The position numbers and the translations under genes are program-made. Source: Pseudomonas sp. 8AS (GTDB taxonomy: Bacteria; Pseudomonadota; Gammaproteobacteria; Pseudomonadales; Pseudomonadaceae). Taken from it: 64,000 bases of DNA. Position 1 is the first letter of the stretch, and each line of letters begins with the position of its first letter. The notes below the pieces were generated by a model. That model worked only from the letters and a program-made list of their open reading frames with translations, ran no database searches and was not told where the DNA came from. The DNA lies in assembly GCF_902506505.1 (NCBI RefSeq), contig NZ_LR733406.1:3842693-3906692 (forward strand), written 5' to 3'. Positions 53,230-64,000 of this stretch are shown in pieces.

Positions 53230-56163
53230 AGTCAGCTGATCCTGATCAGCGCCACCTACCTGCTGCTGCTGTTCGGCGTGGCCTGGGTCAGCGAGAAGGG
53301 CCTGATCCCGCGCTGGATCATCCGCCACCCGCTGACCTACACCCTGTCGCTGGGCGTGTACGCCAGTGCCTGGGCCTTCTACGGCACGGTGGGCCTGGCC
53401 TACCAGTACGGTTTCGGCTTCCTCGCCAGCTACCTGGGCATCACCGGCGCCTTCCTGCTCGCCCCGGTGCTGCTCTACCCGATCCTGCGCATCACCCGCA
53501 CCTACCAGCTGTCGTCGCTGGCCGACCTGTTCGCCTTCCGCTTCCGCAGCAGCTGGGCCGGCGCGCTGACCACCCTGTTCATGCTGATCGGCGTGTTGCC
53601 GCTGCTGGCCCTGCAGATCCAGGCGGTGGCCGACTCGATCGGCATCCTCACCCGCGAGCCGCTGCAGAACCGCTTCGCCCTGGGCTTCTGCGCGCTGATC
53701 ACGCTGTTCACCATCCTCTTCGGCGCGCGCCATATCGCCACCCGCGAGAAGCACGAGGGCCTGGTGTTCGCCATCGCCTTCGAGTCGGTGGTCAAGCTGC
53801 TGGCCCTCGGCGGCATCGGCCTGTATGCGCTGTACGGGGTGTTCGGCGGGCCCGGCGAGCTGGAGCTGTGGCTGCTGCAGAACCAGGCCTCGCTCACCGC
53901 CCTGCACACCCCGCTGCAGGAAGGCCCGTGGCGCACCCTGCTGCTGGTGTTCTTCGCCTCGGCCATCGTCATGCCGCACATGTACCACATGACCTTCACC
54001 GAGAACCTCAACCCGCGCGCCATTGTCAGCGCCAGCTGGGGCCTGCCGCTGTTCCTGCTGCTGATGAGCCTGTCGGTGCCGCTGATCCTCTGGGCCGGCC
54101 TCAAGCTGGGCGCCACCACCAACCCGGAATACTTCACCCTCGGCCTGGGCATCGCGGTGAACAGCCCGGCGCTGGCGCTGGTCGCCTACGTCGGCGGGCT
54201 GTCGGCCTCCAGCGGGCTGATCATCGTCACCACCCTGGCGCTGTCCGGCATGGCCCTCAATCACCTGGTGCTGCCGCTGTACCAGCCGCCGGCCGAGGGC
54301 AATATCTACCGCTGGCTGAAGTGGACCCGCCGCGCCCTGATCATCGCCATCATCATGGCCGCCTACGGCTTCTACCTGCTGCTCGGCGCCGAGCAGGACC
54401 TGGCCAACCTGGGCATCGTCGCCTTCGTCGCCACCCTGCAGTTCCTCCCCGGCACCCTGTCGGTGCTGTACTGGCCGACCGCCAACCGCCGCGGCTTCAT
54501 CGCCGGCCTGCTGACCGGCATCCTGGTCTGGGCGGTGAGCATGCTGCTGCCGCTGGTGAGCAATGTGCAGGGCATGCACCTGCCGCTGCTCGACCTGGTC
54601 TACACCCTCGACAACAACAGCTGGCACCTGGCGGCGATCGGCTCGCTGGCGGCCAACGTGCTGGTGTTCACCCTGATCTCGCTGTTCACCGAGGCCAGCG
54701 ACGAGGAGAAGAGCGCCGCCGAGGCCTGCACCGTGGACAACGTGCGCCGCCCGCAACGGCGCGAGCTGCTGGCGGGCTCGCCGCAGGAGTTCGCCGCCCA
54801 GCTGGCCAAGCCGCTGGGCGCGGTCACCGCGCAGAAGGAAGTCGAGCGCGCCCTGCGCGACCTGCACCTGCCCTTCGACGAACGCCGCCCCTATGCCCTG
54901 CGCCGCCTGCGCGACCGCATCGAGGCCAACCTGTCCGGCCTGATGGGCCCCAGCGTGGCCCAGGACATGGTCGAGACCTTCCTGCCCTACAAGGCCGGCA
55001 GCGAGGCCTATGTCAGCGAGGACATCCACTTCATCGAGAGCCGCCTGGAGGACTACCAGTCGCGCCTCACCGGCCTGGCCGCCGAACTGGACGCCCTGCG
55101 TCGCTTCCACCGGCAGACCCTGCAGGAGCTGCCGATGGGCGTGTGCTCGCTGGCCAAGGACCAGGAAATCCTCATGTGGAACCGCGCCATGGAGGACCTC
55201 ACCGAGATCCCGGCCGAGCGCGTGGTCGGCTCGCGCCTGAGCGCCCTCGACCAACCCTGGCGCGGCCTGCTGATCGGCTTCATCCACCAGGACGACGAGC
55301 ACCTGCACAAGCAGCAGCTGCGCCTGGATGGCGAGGAGCGCTGGCTCAACCTGCACAAGGCAGCCATCGACGAACCCCTGGCGCCGGGCAACAGCGGCCT
55401 GGTGCTGCTGGTCGAGGACGTCACCGAGACCCGCGTGCTGGAGGACCAGCTGGTGCATTCCGAGCGCCTGGCCAGCATCGGCCGCCTGGCCGCCGGGGTG
55501 GCCCATGAGATCGGCAACCCGGTCACCGGTATCGCCTGCCTGGCGCAGAACCTGCGCGAGGAGCGCGAGGGCGACGAGGAGCTCAACGAGATCAGCAGCC
55601 AGATCCTCGACCAGACCAAGCGCATCTCGCGCATCGTCCAGTCGCTGATGAACTTCGCCCACGCCGGCCAGCAGCAGCGTGCCGAGTACCCGGTATGCCT
55701 GGCCGACGTGGCACAGGATGCCATCGGCCTGCTGTCGCTCAACCGCAACAGCACCGAGGTGCATTTCTTCAACCTGTGCGACCCCGAGCATCTGGCCAAG
55801 GGCGACCCGCAGCGCCTGGCCCAGGTACTGATCAACCTGCTGTCCAACGCCCGCGACGCCTCACCGGTCGGCGGTGCCATCCGCGTGCGCAGCGAGGCCA
55901 CGGAGCAGAGCGTCGAACTGATAGTCGAGGACGAAGGCACAGGCATCCCGCAGGCAATCATGGATCGCCTGTACGAACCCTTCTTCACCACCAAGGACCC
56001 GGGCAAAGGCACCGGTTTGGGGCTCGCACTGGTCTATTCCATCGTGGAAGAGCATTATGGGCAAATCACCATCGACAGCCCGGCCGACCCCGAACGCCAG
56101 CTCGGAACCCGTTTCCGCGTGACGCTGCCGCGCTATATCGAAGCGACGTCCGTAGCGACCTAA
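53209..56163 (+). CDS. cbrA: CbrA, SLC5-type transporter-linked sensor histidine kinase
   Basis: A 984-residue membrane kinase. Residues about 1-500 form a 13-helix sodium/solute-symporter (SLC5) domain. A STAC-like linker follows (about 530-610), then a PAS domain (about 630-740), a HisKA domain with His766 in AGVAHEIGNPVTG, and a HATPase domain with Asn880 (LLSNARDAS), DEGTGIP and GTGLGLALVYS. It phosphorylates CbrB and sets the carbon/nitrogen balance and histidine use in Pseudomonas. ATG 53209 lies inside the duplicated junction; no other start fits the first membrane helix. Confidence 0.97.
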   Translation: MLTSFDLSQLILISATYLLLLFGVAWVSEKGLIPRWIIRHPLTYTLSLGVYASAWAFYGTVGLAYQYGFGFLASYLGITGAFLLAPVLLYPILRITRTYQLSSLADLFAFRFRSSWAGALTTLFMLIGVLPLLALQIQAVADSIGILTREPLQNRFALGFCALITLFTILFGARHIATREKHEGLVFAIAFESVVKLLALGGIGLYALYGVFGGPGELELWLLQNQASLTALHTPLQEGPWRTLLLVFFASAIVMPHMYHMTFTENLNPRAIVSASWGLPLFLLLMSLSVPLILWAGLKLGATTNPEYFTLGLGIAVNSPALALVAYVGGLSASSGLIIVTTLALSGMALNHLVLPLYQPPAEGNIYRWLKWTRRALIIAIIMAAYGFYLLLGAEQDLANLGIVAFVATLQFLPGTLSVLYWPTANRRGFIAGLLTGILVWAVSMLLPLVSNVQGMHLPLLDLVYTLDNNSWHLAAIGSLAANVLVFTLISLFTEASDEEKSAAEACTVDNVRRPQRRELLAGSPQEFAAQLAKPLGAVTAQKEVERALRDLHLPFDERRPYALRRLRDRIEANLSGLMGPSVAQDMVETFLPYKAGSEAYVSEDIHFIESRLEDYQSRLTGLAAELDALRRFHRQTLQELPMGVCSLAKDQEILMWNRAMEDLTEIPAERVVGSRLSALDQPWRGLLIGFIHQDDEHLHKQQLRLDGEERWLNLHKAAIDEPLAPGNSGLVLLVEDVTETRVLEDQLVHSERLASIGRLAAGVAHEIGNPVTGIACLAQNLREEREGDEELNEISSQILDQTKRISRIVQSLMNFAHAGQQQRAEYPVCLADVAQDAIGLLSLNRNSTEVHFFNLCDPEHLAKGDPQRLAQVLINLLSNARDASPVGGAIRVRSEATEQSVELIVEDEGTGIPQAIMDRLYEPFFTTKDPGKGTGLGLALVYSIVEEHYGQITIDSPADPERQLGTRFRVTLPRYIEATSVAT

Positions 56164-56252
56164 GCAGTGAACTATGAGCCCGTTCAAGGCCTCGCGAGTC
56201 GCGCCAGAGGCGCAGCGACCTTGAACAGATCGATACCGTCGAGAGAGACTCA

Positions 56253-57665
<1,413 letters not shown>

Positions 57666-57696
57666 GTTCCGGGCTGGATCCGACGAGTACCCATGG

Positions 57697-57714
57697 GGGC
57701 GCCGCAAGGCGCCC
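57697..57714 (+). terminator. Possible terminator after cbrB
   Basis: GGGCGCC / GGCGCCC stem with a GCAA loop, followed by TCATGCTTTGCG. The T-run is weak. Confidence 0.45.
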
Positions 57715-57781
57715 TCATGCTTTGCGTCCGGCGCACAGTGCCAAGCCACTCCCGTGCCGGGCAAGCCGGCGTGGCGCCGAC

Positions 57782-57872
57782 GTTACCCGGGCGACCGGCC
57801 GACCGCCCAAAGGTTCCCCGCAGCTGTTACCGCAACGCCCCAGCCGTAACAGGCGCCGGGTTCATCGGTAAC
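57782..57872. promoter_or_regulatory. Candidate CbrB binding sites upstream of crcZ
   Basis: Half-sites GTTAC at 57782-57786 and 57826-57830, and GTAAC at 57846-57850 and 57868-57872. The middle two face each other as TGTTACCG-N11-CCGTAACA. They lie about 105-195 bp before the predicted crcZ start, a usual enhancer distance, and match the GTTAC/GTAAC pattern I associate with CbrB. Confidence 0.65.
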
Positions 57873-57948
57873 GAGAACGCGGCTTTTTTGGGCTTCCCGC
57901 CGGCCACGCAAAACAGCAAAGCCTTGAAATACAAGGGTTTTCAAAAAC

Positions 57949-57963
57949 TGGCACGGCTTCTGC
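57949..57963 (+). promoter_or_regulatory. Sigma-54 promoter of crcZ
   Basis: TGGCACGGCTTCTGC with GG and GC elements exactly 10 bp apart (-24/-12 class). Transcription is predicted to start near 57975. Confidence 0.85.
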
Positions 57964-57974
57964 TTTATCTCTGG

Positions 57975-58330
57975 CACAACAACAATAACAAACCAGAAAC
58001 ACCACAATAAAAATAAGACGAAACGACTCCAGCACAATAAAAACAACAAGGCGGAGGCGCAGCTAACTGATCATTTTGGAGAGGATTTGCCCTTGGGGTT
58101 CGCCCCACAGCCAGGCCGAGAACAATAAGACTGTCTCAAGACAGTGCCTGAACTGGTTGGATCACGGATTGATCAAGGCAACATCAGCATTCAAAGTAAT
58201 CCGTTTGCTCCTGGTACCCCAATTGGGCTACCAAAAACGGGCCAACCAACAAAAACAACAGGCTCGCAATAATAACAAAAACAAAGCACGCACCTACTTG
58301 GGGGGGAGCTTCGGCTCCCCCAGTAGCTTC
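57975..58330 (+). ncRNA. crcZ: CrcZ, Hfq/Crc-titrating small RNA
   Basis: Between cbrB and pcnB, the fixed Pseudomonas place. About 350 nt, with five A/C-rich Hfq-binding tracts: 57975-57994, 58000-58018, 58031-58049, 58242-58260 and 58266-58286 (for example CACAACAACAATAACAAACC). Small hairpins occupy the middle (GGGG-TTCG-CCCC at 58095-58106; ACTGTC-TCAA-GACAGT at 58130-58145). CrcZ sequesters Hfq-Crc and so lifts catabolite repression. The 3' end is approximate and set by the hairpin at 58296-58324. Confidence 0.9.
58296..58324 (+). terminator. Hairpin near the crcZ 3' end
   Basis: ACT-(2-3 nt bulge)-GGGGGAGC, a TTCG tetraloop, GCTCCCCC-AGT. Very stable, but not followed by a T-run, so processing rather than simple termination may define the end. 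Confidence 0.55.
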
Positions 58331-58500
58331 CGCATCCCCAGCCTGCCATTTAATTCACCATCCCCCTCCCCAATGCTAGAATCCGCGTCATCCGTGCGGT
58401 CTAATGCATTTTTCAGCCCGTCGTGCCACGTCGCATCATCTTACGCAGCGACTCTACGACGCCCTGAAACGGCCGTTTTCTCAAACACACAGTGCTCCCC

Positions 58501-59901
58501 ATGCTGAAAAAGCTGTTCAAGTCGTTCCGTTCGCCCCTCAAGCGCAACGCTCATCCCCGCAGCACCCCCGAGATCCTCGGCAATCGCCAGCACTCGCTGC
58601 AGCGGGGGCAGTTCAGCCGCAATGCGGTCAATGTGGTCGAGCGCCTGCAGCATGCCGGCTACCAGGCCTACCTGGTCGGCGGTTGCGTGCGCGACATGCT
58701 GCTCGGCATGCAGCCCAAGGACTACGACGTGGCCACCAGCGCCACCCCGGAGCAGGTCCGCGCCGAGTTCCGCAACGCCCGGGTGATCGGCCGCCGCTTC
58801 AAGCTGGCCCACGTGCACTTCGGCCGCGAAATCATCGAGGTCGCCACCTTCCGCGCCAATCACCCGCTGGGCGACGACGAAGAAGACAGCCACCTGTCCT
58901 CGCGCAACGAAAGCGGGCGCATCCTGCGGGACAACGTCTACGGCAGCCTGGAAGACGACGCCCAGCGCCGCGACTTCACCATCAACGCGCTGTACTTCGA
59001 TGTCACCGGCGAGCGCATCCTCGACTATGCCCACGGCGTGCACGACATCCGCAACCGCCTGATCCGCCTGATCGGCGACCCCGAGCAGCGCTACCTGGAA
59101 GACCCGGTGCGCATGCTGCGCGCCGTGCGTTTCGCCGCCAAACTGGACTTCGACATCGAGAAGCACAGCGCCGCGCCGATCCGCCGGCTGGCCTCGAAGC
59201 TGCGCGACATCCCCTCGGCACGCCTGTTCGACGAAGTGCTCAAGCTGTTCCTCGCCGGCTATGCCGAGCGCACCTTCGAGCTGCTGGTCGAGTACGACCT
59301 GTTCGCCCCGCTGTTCCCGGCCAGCGCCGCCGCCCTCAAGCGCAACCCGGACTACACCGGCACGCTGATCCGCCAGGCCCTGGCCAATACCGACGAGCGC
59401 ATTGCCCTGGGCAAGCCGGTGACCCCGGCGTTCCTCTTCGCCGCCCTGCTCTGGCCGGCCCTGCCCGCCCGCGTGCTGCACCTGCAGGAGCGCGGCATGC
59501 CGCCAATCCCGGCGATGCAGGAAGCGGCCCACGACCTGATCGCCGAGCAATGCCAGCGCATCGCCGTGCCCAAGCGCTTCACCCTGCCGATCCGCGAGAT
59601 CTGGGACATGCAGGAACGCCTGCCACGGCGCAGCGGCAAGCGTGCCGACCTGCTCCTGGAAAACCCGCGCTTTCGCGCCGGCTACGACTTCCTCCTGCTG
59701 CGTGAAGACGCCGGCGAAGAAACCGGCGGCCTCGGTGACTGGTGGACCGACTACCAGGACGCCACCGACAGCGAACGGCGCAGCATGATCCGCGACCTCA
59801 GCGCCCGCCAGGAAGACGGCGACGGCCCGGCCCGCAAGCGCCGCCGCGGCGGCCGCAACAAGCGCCGCGCGCCGCGCAGCGACAGCCCTGCCAGCGAATA
59901 A
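58501..59901 (+). CDS. pcnB: PcnB, poly(A) polymerase I
   Basis: A 466-residue class II nucleotidyltransferase. The catalytic block is YLVGGCVRDMLLG followed by KDYDVATSATPEQ with the two aspartates. The RNA-binding part and the very basic C-terminus (RKRRRGGRNKRRAPR) follow. It adds A tails to RNAs to speed their decay. ATG 58501 (MLKKLFKSFRS) matches the family; a GTG three codons upstream is possible. Confidence 0.95.
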   Translation: MLKKLFKSFRSPLKRNAHPRSTPEILGNRQHSLQRGQFSRNAVNVVERLQHAGYQAYLVGGCVRDMLLGMQPKDYDVATSATPEQVRAEFRNARVIGRRFKLAHVHFGREIIEVATFRANHPLGDDEEDSHLSSRNESGRILRDNVYGSLEDDAQRRDFTINALYFDVTGERILDYAHGVHDIRNRLIRLIGDPEQRYLEDPVRMLRAVRFAAKLDFDIEKHSAAPIRRLASKLRDIPSARLFDEVLKLFLAGYAERTFELLVEYDLFAPLFPASAAALKRNPDYTGTLIRQALANTDERIALGKPVTPAFLFAALLWPALPARVLHLQERGMPPIPAMQEAAHDLIAEQCQRIAVPKRFTLPIREIWDMQERLPRRSGKRADLLLENPRFRAGYDFLLLREDAGEETGGLGDWWTDYQDATDSERRSMIRDLSARQEDGDGPARKRRRGGRNKRRAPRSDSPASE

Positions 59902-59902
59902 G

Positions 59903-60412
59903 ATGGAACGCGTCTACATCGGCCTCGGCAGCAACCTGGCCGAGCCCCGCCAGCAACTGCGCGCGGCCCTCGCCGCGCTGGCCGCCCTGCCCGACAGCCA
60001 ACTGGCGGCGGTGTCCTCGCTCTACGCCAGCGACCCGCTGGGCCCACCCGACCAGCCGCGCTACGTGAATGCCGTGGCCGCCCTGGATACCGCCCTCACG
60101 CCCCTGCAGCTGCTCGACGCCCTGCAAGCCATCGAACTGGAGCAGGGCCGCGTGCGCAAGGAGCAACGCTGGGGCCCGCGCACCCTGGACCTGGACATCC
60201 TGCTGTTCGGCCAGCGCATACTCGACGAGCCACGCCTGAGCGTGCCGCACTACCACATGCACGCCCGCGCCTTCGTGCTCTACCCGCTGGCGGAAATCGC
60301 CGCCGACCTGCAGCTGCCCGACGGCCGCACCCTGCAGAGCCTGCTGGCCGCCTGCCCCTATGTCGGCCTGGAGCGCCTGGCCGAACCGGCCCTGGCGCAG
60401 GTAACGCAGTAA
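59903..60412 (+). CDS. folK: FolK, HPPK pyrophosphokinase of folate synthesis
   Basis: A 169-residue enzyme that moves pyrophosphate from ATP to 6-hydroxymethyl-dihydropterin. It begins VYIGLGSNLAEPRQQL; the ATP/metal motif is RWGPRTLDLDILLFG, and VPHYHMHARAFVLYPL follows. It starts 1 nt after the pcnB stop, so pcnB and folK are co-translated. Confidence 0.96.
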   Translation: MERVYIGLGSNLAEPRQQLRAALAALAALPDSQLAAVSSLYASDPLGPPDQPRYVNAVAALDTALTPLQLLDALQAIELEQGRVRKEQRWGPRTLDLDILLFGQRILDEPRLSVPHYHMHARAFVLYPLAEIAADLQLPDGRTLQSLLAACPYVGLERLAEPALAQVTQ

Positions 60413-60432
60413 CACGCCGGTAACACCTGCGA

Positions 60433-60461
60433 TTGACTTCATGCACCCCCATCGGGACTAT
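60433..60461 (+). promoter_or_regulatory. Possible panBC promoter
   Basis: TTGACT, 17-bp spacer, GACTAT, in the 105-nt gap between folK and panB. Confidence 0.4.
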
Positions 60462-60517
60462 AGGCGTCCCGTTGCCCCGCGGCGGTGCAAGAACCGCGCG
60501 CTGATGAGGATGTTTTC

Positions 60518-61318
60518 ATGCCAGAGATAACCGTAAGCACCCTGCTGGGGCTCAAGCAGAAAGGCGAGAAGATCGCCATGCTGACCGCCTACGATGCCAC
60601 GTTTGCCCAGGCTGCCTGCCAGGCCGGCGTGGAAGTGCTGCTGGTCGGCGATTCCCTGGGCATGGTCCTACAGGGCCATGACAGCACATTGCCGGTCTCG
60701 CTGGCCGACATGGCGTACCACACCGCCGCGGTAAAACGCGGCAACCAGGGCGCGCTGATCCTCAGCGACCTGCCCTTCATGGCCTACGCCACCCTGGAGC
60801 AGACCTTCGCCAGCTGCGCCGCCCTGATGCAGGCCGGCGCCCACATGGTCAAGCTGGAAGGCGCAGCCTGGCTGACCGAACCGGTGCGCCAGCTGGCCGA
60901 GCGCGGCGTGCCGGTGTGCGCCCACCTGGGCCTGACCCCGCAAGCGGTCAACGTGTTCGGCGGCTACAAGGTGCAGGGCCGTGGCGATGCCGCCGCGCGC
61001 CAGCTGCGTGCCGACGCCATGGCCCTGGAGCAGGCCGGGGTAGCGATGATCCTGCTGGAGTGCGTGCCCAGCGCGCTGGCCGCCGAGATCAGCCAGTCGG
61101 TCAAGGTACCGGTAATCGGCATCGGCGCAGGCCCGGCCACCGACGGCCAGGTGCTGGTGCTGCACGACATGCTCGGCCTGTCGCTGACCGGGCGCACGCC
61201 GAAGTTCGTGAAGAACTTCATGGCCGGCCAACCGACCATCCAGGCCGCCCTGGGCGCCTACGTCAAGGCGGTGAAGGACGTCAGCTTCCCCGCCGAGGAA
61301 CACGGATTCTCCGCATGA
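60518..61318 (+). CDS. panB: PanB, ketopantoate hydroxymethyltransferase
   Basis: A 266-residue TIM-barrel enzyme that adds a hydroxymethyl group from methylene-THF to 2-oxoisovalerate, the first step to pantothenate. Motifs are [19 protein letters not shown] and [18 protein letters not shown] (metal Asp). ATG 60518 with GATGAGGA upstream gives the family length; an ATG 33 nt earlier was not used. It overlaps panC by 4 nt. Confidence 0.97.
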   Translation: MPEITVSTLLGLKQKGEKIAMLTAYDATFAQAACQAGVEVLLVGDSLGMVLQGHDSTLPVSLADMAYHTAAVKRGNQGALILSDLPFMAYATLEQTFASCAALMQAGAHMVKLEGAAWLTEPVRQLAERGVPVCAHLGLTPQAVNVFGGYKVQGRGDAAARQLRADAMALEQAGVAMILLECVPSALAAEISQSVKVPVIGIGAGPATDGQVLVLHDMLGLSLTGRTPKFVKNFMAGQPTIQAALGAYVKAVKDVSFPAEEHGFSA

Positions 61319-62163
61319 ACACCGTCAAGACCGTACTCGAACTGCGCGCCGCCGTTGCGCGCGCGCGCGGCGAAGGCAAACGCATCGCCTTCGTGCCGAC
61401 CATGGGCAACCTGCACGAGGGCCATGTCGCCCTGGTCGAGAAGGCCGGCCAGCGCGCCGACTTCGTGGTCGCCAGCATCTTCGTCAACCCGCTGCAGTTC
61501 GGCCCCAAGGAAGACCTGGCCAGCTATCCGCGCACCCTGGCGGCCGACCAGGAAAAACTGGTCGCCGCCGGCTGCCAGCTGCTGTTCGCCCCGGATGTCG
61601 AGGAAATGTACCCGCACGGCATGGACGGGCAGACCCTGGTGCGTGTCAGCGGCGTGTCCGAGGGCCTGTGCGGCGGCAGCCGTCCCGGCCACTTCGACGG
61701 CGTGGCCACCGTGGTGACCAAGCTGTTCAACATGGTCCAGCCGGACCTCGCCGTGTTCGGCGAGAAGGACTTCCAGCAGCTGGCGGTGATCCGCACCCTG
61801 GTGCACGACCTCAACATGCCGATCCAGATCATCGGCGAGCCGACCGTGCGCGCCGCCGACGGCCTGGCCCTGTCCTCGCGCAACGGCTACCTGAGCGCCG
61901 AGCAGCGCGCCGCCGCGCCGGCCCTGCAACGCACCCTGCAGCAACTGGCCGCCGCCATCCGCGACGGCCGCCGCGACTTTGCCCAGCTCGAAAATGAAGG
62001 CAAGGCAGCCCTCAGCGAAGCCGGTTTGCGCCCCGACTACCTGGAAATCCGCGAAGCCGGCAGCCTGCGCCCGGCCAGCGCCACGGACAGCCGGCTGGTC
62101 ATCCTCGGCGCCGCCTACCTGGGCAGCACCCGCCTGATCGACAACCTGGCTTTCGAGCTCTGA
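61315..62163 (+). CDS. panC: PanC, pantothenate synthetase
   Basis: A 282-residue class I aminoacyl-synthetase-like enzyme that joins pantoate and beta-alanine with ATP. The HIGH-type motif is [15 protein letters not shown], and [14 protein letters not shown] is the KMSKS-equivalent region. ATG 61315 overlaps the panB stop (ATGA). PanD, next, supplies the beta-alanine. Confidence 0.97.
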   Translation: MNTVKTVLELRAAVARARGEGKRIAFVPTMGNLHEGHVALVEKAGQRADFVVASIFVNPLQFGPKEDLASYPRTLAADQEKLVAAGCQLLFAPDVEEMYPHGMDGQTLVRVSGVSEGLCGGSRPGHFDGVATVVTKLFNMVQPDLAVFGEKDFQQLAVIRTLVHDLNMPIQIIGEPTVRAADGLALSSRNGYLSAEQRAAAPALQRTLQQLAAAIRDGRRDFAQLENEGKAALSEAGLRPDYLEIREAGSLRPASATDSRLVILGAAYLGSTRLIDNLAFEL

Positions 62164-62246
62164 GCCCAGCCGCCCTGTGACCTTGAACACTGTTCGGGGT
62201 TCGGGCAAACTCTGCCGCCGCCCGAGGTACTGACGAGGAAACCGCC

Positions 62247-62627
62247 ATGCACGCCATCATGCTCAAGGCCAAACTGCACCGTGCCATCGTCACCCACGCG
62301 GTGCTCGACTACGAAGGTTCCTGCGCCATCGACGGCGAATGGCTGGACCTCTCCGGCATCCGCGAATACGAGCAGATCCAGCTGTACAACGTGGACAACG
62401 GCGAGCGCTTCACCACCTACGCCATCCGCGGCGAGGAAGGCTCGAAGATCATCTCGGTCAACGGTGCCGCCGCGCACAAGGCCGGCGTCGGTCACCGCCT
62501 GATCATCTGCGCCTATGCCCACTACAGCGAGGCCGAACTGGCCAACTTCCAGCCGCGCGTGCTGTACATGGGCGCCGATGGCGAGCTGAGCCACACCAGC
62601 AACGCGATTCCCGTGCAGGTCGCCTGA
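62247..62627 (+). CDS. panD: PanD, aspartate 1-decarboxylase
   Basis: A 126-residue pyruvoyl enzyme that makes beta-alanine for PanC. The self-cleavage site is DYEGSCAID between Gly24 and Ser25; Ser25 becomes the pyruvoyl group. Last gene of the panBCD set, 83 nt after panC, with GAGGAAACC before its start. Confidence 0.97.
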   Translation: MHAIMLKAKLHRAIVTHAVLDYEGSCAIDGEWLDLSGIREYEQIQLYNVDNGERFTTYAIRGEEGSKIISVNGAAAHKAGVGHRLIICAYAHYSEAELANFQPRVLYMGADGELSHTSNAIPVQVA

Positions 62628-62652
62628 CCCGGGCCCGTGCCGCTACACTCCA

Positions 62653-62677
62653 AGCCCGGAATCTTCCGGGCTTTTTA
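62653..62677 (+). terminator. Terminator after panD
   Basis: AGCCCGGAA / TTCCGGGCT stem with a 2-nt loop (TC), followed by TTTTTAATG. Confidence 0.85.
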
Positions 62678-62714
62678 ATGCCCGAAACGCCGTACAACAA
62701 GGAACTTGCCGCCC

Positions 62715-64000
62715 ATGGCGTATTACCAACAGCCGCTCGATGTCACCACCCTGCCCGCCTGGCAGGCCCTGCGCCAGCACCGCGAGGACATGCGAACGTT
62801 CAGCATGCGCGAGGCCTTCGCCAGCGACGGCAAGCGTTTCGAGCGTTTCTCCATGAGCACCAGCGGTCTGTTCCTCGACTACTCGAAGAACCTGATCAAC
62901 CCGCAGACCCGTGACCTGCTGGTCCAGCTCGCCCAGGACGCAGGCCTGCAGCCAGCCATCGACGCCCTGTTCAACGGCGAGCAACTGAATGCCTCGGAAG
63001 GTCGCCCGGCCCTGCACACCGCCCTGCGTCGGCCGATCGGCGACTGCGTCAGGGTCGACGGGGTCAACGTGATGCCCGAGGTGCACCGCGTGCTGCACCA
63101 GATGACCGACATGGTCGGGCGCATCCACAGCAACATGTGGCGCGGCTACAGCGAGAAGAGCATCACCGACGTGGTCAACATCGGCATCGGCGGCTCCTTC
63201 CTCGGCCCGCAGCTGGTCTCCGAGGCGCTGCTGCCGTTCACCCAGCACGGCGTGCGCTGCCACTACCTGGCCAATATCGACGGCAGCGAGTTCCACGAGC
63301 TGACGGGCAAGCTCAATGCGGAAACCACCCTGTTCATCGTCTCCAGCAAGTCCTTCGGCACCCTGGAAACCCTGAAGAACGCCCAGGCCGCGCGCAGCTG
63401 GTACCTGGCCCGCGGCGGCACCGAGGAGAAGCTGTACCGCCACTTCATCGCGGTCACCAGCAACAAGGAGGCGGCCGTCGCCTTCGGCATCCGCGAGAAG
63501 AACATCTTCCCCATGTGGGACTGGGTCGGCGGGCGCTACTCGCTGTGGTCGGCGATCGGTCTGCCGATCGCCCTGGCCGTCGGCATGTCCAACTTCAAGG
63601 AGCTGCTGTCCGGCGCCTACAGCATGGACACGCACTTTCGCAGCGCCCCGTTCGAGAAGAACATGCCGGTGCTGCTGGCCCTGCTCGGCGTCTGGTACGG
63701 TAACTTCTGGGGCGCGCAGAGCCACGCGATCCTGCCGTACGACCACTACCTGCGCAACATCACCAAGCACCTGCAGCAGCTGGACATGGAGTCCAACGGC
63801 AAGAGCGTGCGCCAGGACGGCAGCCCGGTCAGTACCGATACCGGGCCGGTGATCTGGGGCGGCGTCGGTTGCAACGGCCAGCATGCCTACCACCAGCTGC
63901 TGCACCAGGGCACCCAGCTGATTCCGGCCGACTTCATCGTGCCGGTGGTCAGCTACAACCCGGTCGCCGACCACCACCAGTGGCTGTACGCCAACTGCCT
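62715..64000 (+). CDS. pgi: Pgi, glucose-6-phosphate isomerase (3' end outside window)
   Basis: The first 428 residues of a usual ~550. It begins [23 protein letters not shown]-type phosphosugar motifs are [14 protein letters not shown] and [13 protein letters not shown], with [16 protein letters not shown] as the family signature. It interconverts glucose- and fructose-6-phosphate, used in pseudomonads for the cyclic Entner-Doudoroff flow and exopolysaccharide precursors. No stop before base 64000. Confidence 0.97.
   Translation, partial: MAYYQQPLDVTTLPAWQALRQHREDMRTFSMREAFASDGKRFERFSMSTSGLFLDYSKNLINPQTRDLLVQLAQDAGLQPAIDALFNGEQLNASEGRPALHTALRRPIGDCVRVDGVNVMPEVHRVLHQMTDMVGRIHSNMWRGYSEKSITDVVNIGIGGSFLGPQLVSEALLPFTQHGVRCHYLANIDGSEFHELTGKLNAETTLFIVSSKSFGTLETLKNAQAARSWYLARGGTEEKLYRHFIAVTSNKEAAVAFGIREKNIFPMWDWVGGRYSLWSAIGLPIALAVGMSNFKELLSGAYSMDTHFRSAPFEKNMPVLLALLGVWYGNFWGAQSHAILPYDHYLRNITKHLQQLDMESNGKSVRQDGSPVSTDTGPVIWGGVGCNGQHAYHQLLHQGTQLIPADFIVPVVSYNPVADHHQWLYANC

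Noticed and set aside
53080-55791. A 903-residue minus-strand frame opposite cbrA
   Set aside because: Glutamine/glycine-rich low-complexity translation mirrors cbrA codon use; no domain is recognisable.
57693-58507. Frames of 105 and 143 residues in the cbrB-pcnB gap
   Set aside because: They overlap the crcZ RNA and its control region; the translations (NNNNKPETPQ, NNKNKAR) simply reflect the A/C-rich Hfq sites.

Overview
This window is ordinary chromosomal DNA from a Pseudomonas-type gammaproteobacterium. The evidence is the high GC content with strong third-position GC bias, the gene order and protein sequences of the division/cell-wall cluster, a fused cysNC, the cbrA-cbrB-crcZ-pcnB arrangement, and typical Pseudomonas intergenic repeats. 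From memory of Pseudomonas aeruginosa PAO1, the first 46 kb follows the PA4401-PA4446 block (gst, argJ, secA ... algW). The last 15 kb follows the PA4722-PA4732 block (aminotransferase, dksA, gluQRS, cbrAB, pcnB, folK, panBCD, pgi). The species is not PAO1 and cannot be fixed from this window.

Layout. 1-4.7 kb (minus): a cut-off glutathione S-transferase, argJ, secA. 4.9-5.4 kb (plus): a DUF721/DciA gene. 5.4-23.3 kb (minus): the whole dcw cluster, read mraZ-rsmH-ftsL-ftsI-murE-murF-mraY-murD-ftsW-murG-murC-ddlB-ftsQ-ftsA-ftsZ-lpxC, with a clear promoter and four 10-bp MraZ boxes before mraZ. 23.5-24.8 kb (minus): rnpB (RNase P RNA) and rsmI. 24.9-28.4 kb (plus): lpoA, yraN, gmhA, dolP. 28.4-33.3 kb (minus): sspB, sspA, the cytochrome bc1 operon petABC, rplM-rpsI. 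33.5-40.2 kb: an aldo/keto reductase, an acyl-CoA dehydrogenase divergent from a DJ-1/AraC regulator, zapE, trpS and a small hydrolase. 40.3-45.9 kb: the yhcB-like gene, cysD-cysNC (sulfate activation), a Nif3-family gene and algW (envelope-stress protease).

46.0-49.2 kb is the only accessory-looking part. It holds a haem ABC permease and ATPase plus a ChaN/PhuW-type lipoprotein, without the usual receptor, binding protein and cytoplasmic haem chaperone, and a small Rieske protein. Two inverted copies of a GGTGCGCACGGC repeat bracket it, and it lies where the two PAO1-like blocks are joined.

49.3-64 kb: sfsA, an aminotransferase, dksA, gluQRS, then the carbon-catabolite regulatory locus: a small membrane-protein gene (cbrX type), cbrA, cbrB and the Hfq-titrating small RNA CrcZ, with a sigma-54 promoter and GTTAC/GTAAC activator sites. 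pcnB, folK, panB-panC-panD and the start of pgi follow.

The most unusual observations are: (1) a 73-bp-offset duplication at the cbrX/cbrA junction that creates a 29-codon relay ORF with the same start/stop overlap at both ends; (2) a C-terminal extension of TrpS that reads like two YegP/DUF1508 repeats; (3) yraN, which has no ATG/GTG/TTG start and appears to begin at an ATC overlapping the lpoA stop; (4) the repeat-bracketed orphan haem-transport block. No insertion sequence, phage gene, tRNA or CRISPR array was seen.
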